Part shown: positions 54,959 through 63,984 of the stretch, one piece after another
Position numbering within the stretch: the stretch's first letter is position 1
How the letters are laid out: every line of letters begins with the position of its first letter
Assembly: GCF_000716535.1 (NCBI RefSeq)
Contig: NZ_JNWV01000035.1
Location: 73,279-137,278, forward strand
Length of the DNA stretch: 64,000 nucleotides
From: Streptomyces flaveolus
GTDB taxonomy: Bacteria; Actinomycetota; Actinomycetes; Streptomycetales; Streptomycetaceae
Direction of reading: 5' to 3'
Position numbers and translations under genes: made by a program
Notes under the pieces: model-generated
Databases searched by the model: none
The model's input: only the letters and a program-made list of their open reading frames with translations
What the model was told of the DNA's origin: nothing

Positions 54959-55828
54959 CTAGCGGAACACCGAGGGCGGCGGTGCCGGCGAGGCCACCGC
55001 GGCATCGTCCGTCACGGGCACCGCGCCACCGGTGAAGTCGGTGAGCTGTCTGCCGTGTTCGACGCGGCCGGGGTGCGGGTCGGAGGCGGCGCGGCGGGTG
55101 AGTTCGGCGAGCGGCAGCGGGAGGTCGGAGGCGACCAGGACCGCGTTGCCGAAGCGCTTGCCGCGCAGCACGGCCGCGTCGGCGATCAGCGCGAGTTCGC
55201 CGAACCGGGCGGCGGCGGTGGCGATCTGGCCGCGCAGGTGCGCGAGCGGCGGACCGTCGGCGAGGTTGGCCGTGTAGACACCGGAGGGCTTCAGGGCGCG
55301 CCGGACCTCGTCCAGGAACTCGGTGGAGGTGAGGTGGGCGGGGGTGCGGGCGCCGCTGAAGACATCGGCGACGACCAGGTCGGCCCAGCCGTCCGGCACC
55401 TTGGCGAGCCCCGCGCGGGCGTCGGTGGCCCGTATCCGGATGCGCGCGCCCGGGTCCAGCGGCAGCTCCCGGCGGACGAGCTGCACCAGGGTCGCGTCCC
55501 GCTCCACGACCTGCTGGGTGGAGCGGGGCCGGGTCGCGGCGACGTACCGGGCGAGGGTGAGGGCGCCGCCGCCGAGGTGCACGGCGTGCACGGGCTTGCC
55601 GGGCGGGGCGGCGAGGTCGATGACATGGCCGAGGCGGCGCTGGTACTCGAAAGACAGGTACGCGGGGTCGTCCAGGTCGACGTGCGACTGGGGCGCGCCG
55701 TCGATCAGCAGCGTCCAGGCCCGGGCGCGGTCCGGGTCGGGCACGAGCTGTGCGAGCCCGCCGTCGACCGGCTCCTCGACCGCGGCTACGGCGGCCGATC
55801 CGCGCCGTGTGTTCCTGGACCTGCCCAT
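54959..55828 (-). CDS. Spermidine-synthase-like protein
   Basis: This 289-aa Rossmann-fold protein is of the spermine/spermidine-synthase (polyamine aminopropyltransferase-like) family. It has the SAM-type motif AVHLGGGALTLARYVAA, RIRATDARAGL with the aspartate at the cofactor ribose position, DLVVADVFSGARTPAHL and RALKPSGVYTANLADG. The aminopropyltransferase proton-acceptor region is DVFSGA. Whether it makes polyamines is unproved; many actinobacterial homologues are of unknown substrate. It is convergent with the preceding gene (12 bases apart). Confidence 0.8.
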   Translation of the reverse strand: MGRSRNTRRGSAAVAAVEEPVDGGLAQLVPDPDRARAWTLLIDGAPQSHVDLDDPAYLSFEYQRRLGHVIDLAAPPGKPVHAVHLGGGALTLARYVAATRPRSTQQVVERDATLVQLVRRELPLDPGARIRIRATDARAGLAKVPDGWADLVVADVFSGARTPAHLTSTEFLDEVRRALKPSGVYTANLADGPPLAHLRGQIATAAARFGELALIADAAVLRGKRFGNAVLVASDLPLPLAELTRRAASDPHPGRVEHGRQLTDFTGGAVPVTDDAAVASPAPPPSVFR

Positions 55829-55862
55829 CCACCCATTTTCGCAGCCTCCGGGGGCGGGCGCG

Positions 55863-56273
55863 TCACCGGCAGTTGTCGGCCACCTCGATCAGGCGGGCCG
55901 CCTCGCCGAGGGCCCGGCGCAGGACCACCGGGTCGGTGGCGAGGTCGGCCTCGCCGGGCGGCAGCAGCCAGTCGGAGCCCTCCACCGGCGGCTCGGGGTT
56001 CAGCCGCAGCCCGCGTCCGTCGGTCTCGGTGCAGGTGCTGCCCGGCAGGTCCCAGCCGGCGGCCGTGCCGGCCGGGACCAGGAAGCCGAGGGTGCCGCAG
56101 CCGTCGTCGTGCAGCACGGGCCCGACCGCGTCCGCCGCCCCCCGCCGCAGGATGTCGACGGCTTCCAGCCCCTGCCGGGTCGGTACCGTCACGAGGTCGC
56201 ATCTCGCGTCACCTCCCGCGCACGCGGACGACGACGGCGACGTACAAGGATCGTTGCTCTGGCTGGTCTCCAT
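55863..56273 (-). CDS. Small soluble conserved protein, unknown function
   Basis: This acidic 136-aa protein starts METSQSNDPCTSP, with a GGAGG site 6 bases before the ATG. It has no signal or membrane span. Features: LVTVPTRQGLEAVDILRRG, a Cys/Trp-containing core (CGTLGFLVPAGTAAGWDLPGSTCTETDGRG) and LLPPGEADLATDPVVLRRALGEAARLIEVADNC. The function is unknown; the Leu-Pro-Pro-Gly-Glu loop and Cys residues recall the PrimPol-associated small proteins, but that is speculative. Divergent from the helix-turn-helix/TPR regulator. Confidence 0.7.
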   Translation of the reverse strand: METSQSNDPCTSPSSSACAGGDARCDLVTVPTRQGLEAVDILRRGAADAVGPVLHDDGCGTLGFLVPAGTAAGWDLPGSTCTETDGRGLRLNPEPPVEGSDWLLPPGEADLATDPVVLRRALGEAARLIEVADNCR

Positions 56274-56537
56274 GCCGGCCTCCACACACAGCCCTGTTGC
56301 GGTCCATGGAGTCCAACGCGCGAGCGCGTCAACGGCAACGGCACAAGTGCGCCGCAAAGGATGGCACTTCATGGCAGATCATGCATGAGATATCCGGTTT
56401 GTAGCTAAACACCGCGTGGCGGGTCCTTCACAGCGGGTACGTTCATGCCCGCCGGAACCAGGGCGTCACACGGGCAACTCGTCCCGGATCGCCCGGGTCC
56501 CGGCGTGGTTCGACGGTTCGCACGAGAGGACCCGGCC

Positions 56538-58046
56538 ATGGCGTCGTCAACCGTGACCTCGTCACAGCCCGAACGGCCACCACGGCCGAACCTCGCCTTC
56601 CGGCGACTGCGCGGCCGGCGCTCACCGGCGGAGTTCGCGGCGCTGGTACGGCGGGCGGCGCGCGAGATCGGTGAGCGGGTGAGCTGTGACGCGCGCTACA
56701 TCGGCCGGGTCGAGGCGGGCGAGATCCGCTGCCCCAACTACGCGTACGAACGGGTGTTCCTGCACATGTTTCCCGGCCGCACGCTCACCGACCTCGGCTT
56801 CGCGCCCCGCTCGTCCGTCCGCGGACGCGCGGCGCGCACGGCGGTGGAGACGGCCCCCGCGGAGCGGGTGCCCGGTGAGTTGCGCGAGGCGTTGGAGCCG
56901 TATGAGTCCCGTGAGACCGGTGGGTCCCGCGACGCGCGGGACCCGCGAGAAGGGGGCCCGTATGAACCGCACCCGCTGTACGAACCGCACGAACCGTTTG
57001 CGAAAGACCCCCTGAACCACGAGGAGAGCGACGTGCTGCGTCGCGCATTCATGACCGGCGGAGGCGCCACGGTGGCCGCCGCCACGCTGGCCCCGCTGGG
57101 GCTCACCACCGGCGCCACGGCGGCGGAACGGCCGCTGCGGCGCGCCGGCAGCTCCGAGGCGGCGGCGCTGGAGGAGGCCGTCCGCCGTATCCGGCTGCTC
57201 GACGACCGGCACGGCGCGGACGGCCTCTACCGGCGCGCGGCGGCTCCGCTGCGCGCGGCGTACGAGCTGCTCGACGCGGGCGCGACCCGGCAGACCACCG
57301 CCGACCGGCTGCACGCGGGCGCGGGTGAACTCGCCATCTCCGTCGGCTGGCTGGCCCACGACTCCGGCCGTTTCGACGACGCCCGCTCGCACTACGCGGA
57401 GGCACTGGCCACCGCGCGTATGACCGGCGATCCGGCGCTGGAGGCCCACGCCTTCTGCAACACCGCGTTCCTGGCCCGGGACGCCGGGCGGCCCCGGGAG
57501 GCGGTACGGGCCGCGCAGGCCGCGCAGCGCGCCGCCCGGCCGCTCGGCTCCGACCGGCTGATGTCCCTGCTGGCGCTGCGGGAGGCGGGCGGCTGGGCGG
57601 GGCTCGCCGACCGCACCGGCTGTGCGCAGGCGCTGGCCCGGGCGCACGCCCTCTTCGAGCGGGGCCGCTCGGACGCCGACCCCGAGTGGATGAGCTTCTA
57701 CGGAGAGGCGGAGCTGGAGGGGCTGGAGGCGCAGTGCTGGTCCACGCTGGGCGACTGGCGGCGGGCGTCCCGGCACGCGCGGCGGGCGGCGCGTCTGCAG
57801 GATCCGCACTTCACCCGGAACATCGCGCTGTACACCGCGGAGCTGGCCGACGATCTCGCCCGCGAGGGCCGGCCCGACGAGGCGGCGGAGGCGGGGCTGC
57901 GGGTGCTGGCGCTGCTGGACCAGGTCCAGTCCTCCCGCATCCAGACGATGCTGGCGGGGACGGCACGGGTGCTGTTGCCGCACCGGCGGGCGTCGGGGGT
58001 GTCGGAGTTCCTGGACCGCCACGCGTCCGTTCCGCGGCGGGTGTAG
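56538..58046 (+). CDS. DNA-binding TPR-type regulator (NsdA/XRE-like)
   Basis: This 502-aa protein has an N-terminal helix-turn-helix-like domain (AALVRRAAREIGERVSCDARYIGRVEAGEIRCPN, about residues 38-75). A low-complexity hinge follows (about 120-155, EPYESRETGGSRDARDPREGG and PLYEPHEPFA). An internal twin-arginine-like hydrophobic stretch lies at 165-195 (VLRRAFMTGGGATVAAATLAPLGLTTGATAAERP), and a C-terminal TPR-type helical repeat covers about 205-490. Actinobacterial regulators of this build respond to peptides or metabolic state. The ATG at 56538 has GAGAGGA upstream. The internal Tat-like segment is odd for a cytoplasmic protein. Confidence 0.8.
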   Translation: MASSTVTSSQPERPPRPNLAFRRLRGRRSPAEFAALVRRAAREIGERVSCDARYIGRVEAGEIRCPNYAYERVFLHMFPGRTLTDLGFAPRSSVRGRAARTAVETAPAERVPGELREALEPYESRETGGSRDARDPREGGPYEPHPLYEPHEPFAKDPLNHEESDVLRRAFMTGGGATVAAATLAPLGLTTGATAAERPLRRAGSSEAAALEEAVRRIRLLDDRHGADGLYRRAAAPLRAAYELLDAGATRQTTADRLHAGAGELAISVGWLAHDSGRFDDARSHYAEALATARMTGDPALEAHAFCNTAFLARDAGRPREAVRAAQAAQRAARPLGSDRLMSLLALREAGGWAGLADRTGCAQALARAHALFERGRSDADPEWMSFYGEAELEGLEAQCWSTLGDWRRASRHARRAARLQDPHFTRNIALYTAELADDLAREGRPDEAAEAGLRVLALLDQVQSSRIQTMLAGTARVLLPHRRASGVSEFLDRHASVPRRV

Positions 58047-58172
58047 GGGCTGCCCGGTTCCGGACGGGGGCCGGCGCTGTCGCCGGTCCGCGGGCCGGTG
58101 GGGCCGGTCGCGCCCACGCGGCGGAGCCCCACGTCGCCACAGCCCCGCGCCCCTCCGGGCGCGGCCATCCTC

Positions 58173-58769
58173 TCAGCCCGCCAGATGCCCCAGGTCGTTC
58201 CAGCTCTCGATCGCGGGTTCCCCGTAGGCCCAGCCCAGTACGGACAGCGACGTGGGATTCAGCCGTATCCGCGCCGCGAAGTCCAGCGGCAGCCCCAGCC
58301 ACCGCGCCCCGATCGACCGCAGGATGTGTCCGTGGGCGAAGACCAGGACGTCACGGTCGGCGGAACGGGCCCAGGACACCACCTCGTCCGCGCGCGCGGT
58401 GACGTCGGCGATGCTCTCGCCCTCCGGGACCCCGTCCCGCCAGATCAGCCAACCGGGCCGCACCGCCTGGATCTCCGCCGGGGTCATGCCCTCGTAGGCG
58501 CCGTAGTCCCACTCCATCAGCGTGTCCCACACCGTGGCACGGTCCCCGAAGCCGGCCAGTTCGCACGTCTCCCGCGCGCGTGACAGCGGGCTGGTCCGCA
58601 CCTCCACGTCCGCCAGACCGTCCAGCGGGGCGCGGTGCAGCCGCTCACCGAGCAGCTTGGCCCCGCGCCGGCCCTCCTCCAGCAGCGGCACATCGGTCCT
58701 GCCGGTGTGCTTGCCGGACAGCGACCATGCCGTCTGTCCGTGCCGGGCCAGCAGAATGCGCGGTGCCAT
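58173..58769 (-). CDS. Histidine phosphatase (phosphoglycerate-mutase-like)
   Basis: This 198-aa protein has the RHG motif [10 protein letters not shown] with the catalytic His, a Glu in [14 protein letters not shown], and the second His in [19 protein letters not shown]. The length fits acid-phosphatase/PGM-like enzymes without a cap insertion. GGAGAG lies before the ATG. It dephosphorylates small molecules or sugar phosphates; the exact substrate is unknown. It is divergent from the PAP2 gene. Confidence 0.9.
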   Translation of the reverse strand: MAPRILLARHGQTAWSLSGKHTGRTDVPLLEEGRRGAKLLGERLHRAPLDGLADVEVRTSPLSRARETCELAGFGDRATVWDTLMEWDYGAYEGMTPAEIQAVRPGWLIWRDGVPEGESIADVTARADEVVSWARSADRDVLVFAHGHILRSIGARWLGLPLDFAARIRLNPTSLSVLGWAYGEPAIESWNDLGHLAG

Positions 58770-59008
58770 GGGGTCTCTCCGAAGAACAAGCGGATGCACG
58801 ACAAGGGGACGCACGACGAGTGGGTGCGGTCCCTCCATCATCGCGCACCGGGTTCCCAGGCAACCCGCCGGGCGATCTCCGCGTCTTCGAGGGCTGACAC
58901 ACGCCGAGCGTGATCCGAGCGCCCGTCATGGGCGCAGTAGGGACACCGTAAAGTGGCACGGTCGCCCGCCGGGGCGCAGCCGCACAGCAGAAGGGGGAGG
59001 GCGATCGG

Positions 59009-59953
59009 ATGCCGCAGACCGAGACACCGGGCACCGAGGTGGCCCCGCGACCCCGGCTGCGCTGGTGGACCGAGCTGCCGCTGATCCTGCTGGTCTACGG
59101 CTGCTACTCGGCCGGCCGGCTCCTCGCGCGCGGTGACGTCACCGGCGCCGTCGACCACGGCCTGGCGATCCTGCGCGTCGAGAAGGCCCTGCACCTGAAC
59201 GCGGAGCACCCGCTGAACCGGCTGTTCACCCGCGAGGCCTGGCTCGGGGTGCCGGCCGACTTCTGGTACGCCTCGCTGCACTACCTGGTCACGCCCCTGA
59301 TCCTGGTCTGGCTGTTCCGCGCGTGCGCCCCCCACTACCGCGCGGCCCGCACCTGGCTGATGACGTCCACGTTCATCGGCCTGATCGGCTTCAGCCTGCT
59401 GCCGACCTCCCCGCCCCGCCTGCTCTCCGCCGATCACGGCTTCGTGGACACGATGGCGCAGTACAGCGCGTACGGCTGGTGGGGCGGCGAGGCCAGCGCC
59501 CCGCGCGGCATGGGCGGCATGACCAACCAGTACGCGGCGATGCCGAGCCTGCACGTGGGCTGGGCGCTGTGGTGCGGTGTGATGCTGTGGCGGTACGGCG
59601 GCTCGCGCCTGACGAAGGTCCTCGGTGTCGTCTATCCGCTGGTGACCGCGCTGGTGGTCATGGGCACCGCCAACCACTACTTCCTGGACGCGGTCGCGGG
59701 CGCGGCCGTGATGGGCGTCGGCCTGCTGCTGGCACCGCGGATGATGCGGGCCGCGGACCTCGTCCGGACCCGGCTGTCCCCCCGTACCGCACCGGTCCCG
59801 GACGGCACGGGTTCCCCGATTGTCAGTGCCGGATGCCAGACTTCGGCGGGTGAGCGAATTCCACGGCAGCGCGAGTCGCGGCTCGACCCCGCGGCCGGAC
59901 CGGACGCCTCCCCCAGCGACGCGGGCGAAGGGGCTCCGGCACCGGCTCGCTGA
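59009..59953 (+). CDS. PAP2-type membrane phosphatase/phosphotransferase
   Basis: This 314-aa protein has six predicted membrane helices and PAP2 motifs MPSLHVGWALW (second motif) and ANHYFLDAVAGAAVMG (third motif His-Asp). The arrangement matches the inositol-phosphorylceramide-synthase-like PAP2_3 family. It acts on lipid phosphates at the membrane. It has a long hydrophilic C-terminal tail (about residues 265-314), which overlaps the start of the nuclease gene by about 100 nt. Confidence 0.9.
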   Translation: MPQTETPGTEVAPRPRLRWWTELPLILLVYGCYSAGRLLARGDVTGAVDHGLAILRVEKALHLNAEHPLNRLFTREAWLGVPADFWYASLHYLVTPLILVWLFRACAPHYRAARTWLMTSTFIGLIGFSLLPTSPPRLLSADHGFVDTMAQYSAYGWWGGEASAPRGMGGMTNQYAAMPSLHVGWALWCGVMLWRYGGSRLTKVLGVVYPLVTALVVMGTANHYFLDAVAGAAVMGVGLLLAPRMMRAADLVRTRLSPRTAPVPDGTGSPIVSAGCQTSAGERIPRQRESRLDPAAGPDASPSDAGEGAPAPAR

Positions 59954-61070
59954 GCTGCGCGGTCCCGACGTACCGGCCAAGGCCCTGGACGCCCGCGCCC
60001 TCGCGGCGCTCGCCGCGAACCCGGGCTGCTCCCGGCGGGCGATCCTGGACGGCGCCGGGGTGGACAAGGCCAAGCTGGCCGGCGCGCTGGGCGCGCCGTC
60101 CGGCTTCGGGCAGTCGCAGTTCGCGCTGACCCGGGGCAACGCGTTCGAGGCGCGGGTCAAGGCGGACGGCGGCGCCGAGCTGCTGCGCCTGGTGCACGCC
60201 CGGCTCGACCCCGGCGCCGAACCACCCGCCACGGCGGCCGTGCCCGACCTGACCGCGCACGGCCCCGAGGGGCGTACGGCCCGTACGGCGCTGGCGCTGC
60301 GCGAGGCCACGCGGGCCGGCGGCTGGACGCTCCTGGACCATCCGATGCTCGCTCTGGACGTGGCCGGTTCGCTCGCCTTCCTGGAGCCGGACGCGGTCGT
60401 GGTGCACCCGGACGGCAGCTGGTCGGTGGTCGAGATCAAGTCCTTCCCGATGGTGGACGGCGCCGCGGACCCGGCGAAGGTGGGCGCGGCGGCCCGCCAG
60501 GCGGCGGTGTACGTGCTCGCCCTGGAGGAGGTCGCGAAGCGTCTCGGCGCGGAGCCGGAGGGGCACGACCCCAAGGGCGCTCCGGTGCCGCGGGTGCGCC
60601 ACCAGGTGCTGCTGGTGTGCCCGAAGGACTTCTCCAACCTGGCCGCGGGCTCCGCCGTGGACGTCCGCAAGCAGCGCGCGGTCACCGCGCGCCAGCTCGC
60701 CCGGCTCACCCGCGTCGAGGAGATCGCCGACGCGCTGCCCGAGGGCACGTGCTTCGCGCCCGACCGGCCCGCCGAGGAGCTGACGGCGGCCGTGGAGGCG
60801 GTGCCGGCGGCGTACGCGCCCGAGTGCCTGTCCGCCTGTGAGCTGGCCTTCCACTGCCGGGAGCGGGCCCGCGCGGCCGGCGCCGTCACCCGCCTCGGCC
60901 GGCCGCTGCGGGCCGAACTGGGCGGCCTGGCCACGGTCGAGGAGGTGCTGGCGGCCGCTCACGGCGAGAGCGGCGACCCGGACGACCCGGCGGTGGCCGC
61001 CCTGCGCCGGGCGGCTGCCCTGCGCGCGGAGGCCCTGCGCCAGGCCCGGGAGGCGGTCCCGTGTCCCTGA
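59850..61070 (+). CDS. RecB-like PD-(D/E)XK nuclease with 4-Cys iron-sulphur pattern
   Basis: This 406-aa protein starts at GTG 59850; in-frame TTG 59820 and GTG 59826 are alternatives. The nuclease core has Asp181 (LEPDAVVV) and Glu195-Ile-Lys197 (WSVVEIKS). Cys60 (NPGCSRR) lies before the core, and Cys326, Cys330 and Cys336 (ECLSACELAFHC) after it. One upstream Cys plus a C-terminal triplet is the 'iron staple' layout of AddB, Cas4 and Dna2 nucleases. It is the first of three genes overlapping by 10 and 4 nt. It is expected to cut DNA ends or flaps, guided by the helicase partner. Confidence 0.82.
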   Translation: MSEFHGSASRGSTPRPDRTPPPATRAKGLRHRLAELRGPDVPAKALDARALAALAANPGCSRRAILDGAGVDKAKLAGALGAPSGFGQSQFALTRGNAFEARVKADGGAELLRLVHARLDPGAEPPATAAVPDLTAHGPEGRTARTALALREATRAGGWTLLDHPMLALDVAGSLAFLEPDAVVVHPDGSWSVVEIKSFPMVDGAADPAKVGAAARQAAVYVLALEEVAKRLGAEPEGHDPKGAPVPRVRHQVLLVCPKDFSNLAAGSAVDVRKQRAVTARQLARLTRVEEIADALPEGTCFAPDRPAEELTAAVEAVPAAYAPECLSACELAFHCRERARAAGAVTRLGRPLRAELGGLATVEEVLAAAHGESGDPDDPAVAALRRAAALRAEALRQAREAVPCP

Positions 61071-62650
61071 TCACCACCCTCGCCCGGCTGGAAGCCGTCG
61101 GCACGGGCCGGGCGCAGCGCACCGCGACCGTCCGGCACCGGCATCTGTCCGACCACCCGCTGGTGTTCGTGCCGCTCACCACGGCCGGTGAGACGGGTGC
61201 CCCGCTCGGCGCGCTGGTCGGCACCGACCGTGACGCGCCCCGGCTGCTGGTCGTGCCCCAGCCCCGCGACCGCGACCTGCGCTTCACGTTCCTCGCCGAC
61301 CTGGCCGACGTCGTCCTGCCGTACATCGACGCGTACGCCGACTCGGTGGAGGCGGCCGAGCGCACCGAGACCGACCCGGAGACCGGCAAGCGGGTCAAGG
61401 TGGCGGCCGAGCTGTGCGCGGACGCGCCCCAGCTGATCGTGCCGAGCCGCACGGGCCTGGACTTCGTACGGCTGCTGGGCCGCTCCATGCGGTTCCGGCG
61501 CACCGCCGAGCAGGACCCGGACGCGCCCTACCCGGCGCCGCCCCGGGTGCCGCTGCTCGGCCGCTGGCTGACCCACTACGGCGAGCGGGCCCGGGTCCCG
61601 GGCTCCTCGCTGCTGCTCGCCCTGACCGATGTGCTGTCCCGGCACTGGGCGACCGGCCAGTCGGGCCTGGAGGACGAACACCTGGGCGCGCTGCTGGCCT
61701 GGATCGACCCCCCGGAGGGCCTCAGCGGTGCCGAGGCCGCCCACCGGGCCGAACTCGCCAGGGACGCCGACGGCCAGTTGCTGTGCCCGCCGGCCGGCCC
61801 CGCCACGGACCCGGCGTTCGACAACAAGCTGCTGGCCCCGGCGATCGAGCGCTACGACCGCGCGCGCACGGCCCTGGCCGCCGCCGAGGACCCGCTGGAG
61901 GCCGACGACCGGCTGGCCGCGCTCACCCGGGCCGAGCGGGAGATCCGCGACCTGGTCGAGAGCCGTACCCGGCCCACCTGGGACGCGGTGTGGCGGGGCC
62001 TGGACCTGCTGCGGGCGCTGCCGGTGGGCGCGCACGTGGAGGGGCGCTGGACCCGGGACCGCTGGTCGTTCACCGGGCACCGGGACCGGGTGCTGGCCGG
62101 TGAGCCCCCGCAGCCGCGCCGGGACGACGCGGTGACGGCGGCGAACAAGCTGGCCACGCGCGAGCGTGAGCAGTCCCGGCTGGAGGCGCAGGAGGCGCTG
62201 GACGACCCGCTGGTGATGGCGGGGCGGCGGCTGGCCGGGGAGGCGTTCGCGGGCGAGGTGACCGACGTCGTGATGGCGTACAGCGAGGGCAAGCGGCCGA
62301 GCCCGCGCCCGCTGGTGACGGTCCGCACGGACGACCGGCCGCATCTGGCGGAGCGGGCGAAGGTGTACCGCTCGCTGGGCGGCAAGCCGCAGTCGGCGGA
62401 GTTCGTCGGTCAGGAGGCCGACGGTGTGCTGGTCCTGCGCGTGATGGACAAGATGGGCCGCGGCAAGGAGCCGGAGCCCGGGTCGGTGCCGGAGAAGGGC
62501 GACCGGGTCTGCTTCACCCTGTTCGAGCACGAGCAGCGCGGCGGTGCGAAGCTGCCCGACCCGGAGGAGACCCCCTGGACGCACGGCGGCCCGCCGGGCG
62601 AGCCGGCACCGGAGGCCCCCGACACCGTGACCGAGGAGGACGTGCTGTGA
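61061..62650 (+). CDS. Unrecognised 529-aa partner protein of the nuclease-helicase set
   Basis: Starts at GTG 61061, inside the nuclease gene, with GGGAGGC upstream. The N-terminal alpha/beta part (about 1-130) includes FVPLTTAGETGAPLGALVG and LLVVPQPRDRDLRF. A helical middle part (about 130-380) has RVPLLGRWLTHYGERARVPGSS and LTRAEREIRDLVESRTR. A C-terminal beta-rich barrel-like part (about 390-500) has RPHLAERAKVYRSLGG, EADGVLVLRVMDKMGRG and PEKGDRVCFTLFEHEQRGG. The last part resembles the OB or beta-barrel accessory domain of Upf1/Dna2-type enzymes, which is inference from position and strand pattern. The nuclease and helicase overlaps prove coupling. Confidence 0.7.
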   Translation: MSLITTLARLEAVGTGRAQRTATVRHRHLSDHPLVFVPLTTAGETGAPLGALVGTDRDAPRLLVVPQPRDRDLRFTFLADLADVVLPYIDAYADSVEAAERTETDPETGKRVKVAAELCADAPQLIVPSRTGLDFVRLLGRSMRFRRTAEQDPDAPYPAPPRVPLLGRWLTHYGERARVPGSSLLLALTDVLSRHWATGQSGLEDEHLGALLAWIDPPEGLSGAEAAHRAELARDADGQLLCPPAGPATDPAFDNKLLAPAIERYDRARTALAAAEDPLEADDRLAALTRAEREIRDLVESRTRPTWDAVWRGLDLLRALPVGAHVEGRWTRDRWSFTGHRDRVLAGEPPQPRRDDAVTAANKLATREREQSRLEAQEALDDPLVMAGRRLAGEAFAGEVTDVVMAYSEGKRPSPRPLVTVRTDDRPHLAERAKVYRSLGGKPQSAEFVGQEADGVLVLRVMDKMGRGKEPEPGSVPEKGDRVCFTLFEHEQRGGAKLPDPEETPWTHGGPPGEPAPEAPDTVTEEDVL

Positions 62651-63984
62651 CGACCGTCGACTTCGATCCCGGAGCCGCGGCCGGCCGCGCCACCGACGCG
62701 ATCCTCCACGACACGCTGCACGGCGCCGAGCGGGGCGTGGTGGTGGACTCCCCGCCGGGCGCCGGCAAGTCGACGCTGGTGGTCCGCGCGGCCCTCGAAC
62801 TCGCCGGTGCCGGGCGCCCGCTGATGGTGGTGGCCCAGACCAACGCCCAGGTGGACGACCTGGTCCTGCGCCTGGCCGAGAAGGACCCGGACCTGCCCGT
62901 CGGCCGTCTGCACAGCAGCGACGCCGACGCGTACGACAAGGCGCTGGACGCCTTGCCGCAGGTGCGCACCTCGGCGAAGGCGGCGGACCTGAACGGCCTG
63001 CCGGTGGTGCTCTCCACGGCGGCCAAGTGGGCGCACGTGAAGGTGGACGAGCCGTGGCGGCACGCGATCGTGGACGAGGCGTACCAGATGCGCTCCGACT
63101 CCCTGCTCGCGGTGGCCGGGCTGTTCGAACGGGCGCTGTTCGTGGGCGACCCGGGCCAGCTCGACCCCTTCTCCATCGTCGGCAGCGAGCAGTGGGCGGG
63201 CCTGTCGTACGACCCCTCGGCCTCGGCGGTCACCACCCTCCTGGCCCACAACCCGGACCTCCCCCAGCACCGCCTGCCGGTCTCCTGGCGCCTGCCGGCC
63301 TCGGCGGCGCCCCTGGTCTCGGACGCGTTCTACCCGTACACGCCGTTCCGCAGCGGCACGTCCCACGGGGACCGCCGGCTGGCCTTCGCCGTGCCCTCCG
63401 ACGGCTCCGGCCCGGACCGGGTGATCGACGAGGCCGCGGAGTCCGGCTGGGGCCTGCTGGAGCTGCCCGCCCGGCACACTCCGCGCACGGACCCGGAGGC
63501 GGTCCGGGCGGTGGCGGCGGTGGTCCGCCGGCTGCTGGACCGGGGCGGAGCGGCCGTGTCGGAACGCGCGCCGGATCCCACCCCCCTCACCGCCGACCGC
63601 ATCGCCGTGGGAACGGCCCACCGCGACCAGGCGGCGGCGATCCGCTCGGCCCTGGCCGACCTCGGCGTCCCGGACGTGACCGTCGACACGGCGAACCGTC
63701 TCCAGGGCCGCGAGTACGACGTCACGGTCGTCCTGCACCCGCTCTCCGGCCGCCCCGACGCCACCGCCTTCCACCTGGAGACGGGCCGCCTGTGCGTGCT
63801 GGCCTCCCGCCACCGCCACGCGTGCATCATGATCTGCCGCGCCGGGGTGACCGACCTGCTGGACGACTACCCCTCCACGGAACCGGTCCAGCTGGGAACG
63901 CTGGTGAAGTTCCCGGACGGCTGGGAGGCGAACCATGCGGTCCTGTCCCACCTGAGGGAACACCGGGTGCCCTGGCGCCCCTGA
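62647..63984 (+). CDS. SF1B (Upf1/Dna2-like) helicase
   Basis: This 445-aa protein starts at GTG, overlapping the previous stop by 4 nt. Helicase motifs in order: I DSPPGAGKST (34-43), Ia VVAQTNAQVDD (61-71), II IVDEAYQM (141-148), III GDPGQLDPF (167-175), IV VSWRLP (212-217), V VDTANRLQGREYDV (346-359) and VI LCVLASRHRHA (382-392). This is a complete minimal SF1B core without fused accessory domains. It should translocate on single-stranded nucleic acid with ATP, and its partners supply nuclease and probably the barrel. The gene ends 16 bases from the window edge. Confidence 0.88.
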   Translation: MTTVDFDPGAAAGRATDAILHDTLHGAERGVVVDSPPGAGKSTLVVRAALELAGAGRPLMVVAQTNAQVDDLVLRLAEKDPDLPVGRLHSSDADAYDKALDALPQVRTSAKAADLNGLPVVLSTAAKWAHVKVDEPWRHAIVDEAYQMRSDSLLAVAGLFERALFVGDPGQLDPFSIVGSEQWAGLSYDPSASAVTTLLAHNPDLPQHRLPVSWRLPASAAPLVSDAFYPYTPFRSGTSHGDRRLAFAVPSDGSGPDRVIDEAAESGWGLLELPARHTPRTDPEAVRAVAAVVRRLLDRGGAAVSERAPDPTPLTADRIAVGTAHRDQAAAIRSALADLGVPDVTVDTANRLQGREYDVTVVLHPLSGRPDATAFHLETGRLCVLASRHRHACIMICRAGVTDLLDDYPSTEPVQLGTLVKFPDGWEANHAVLSHLREHRVPWRP

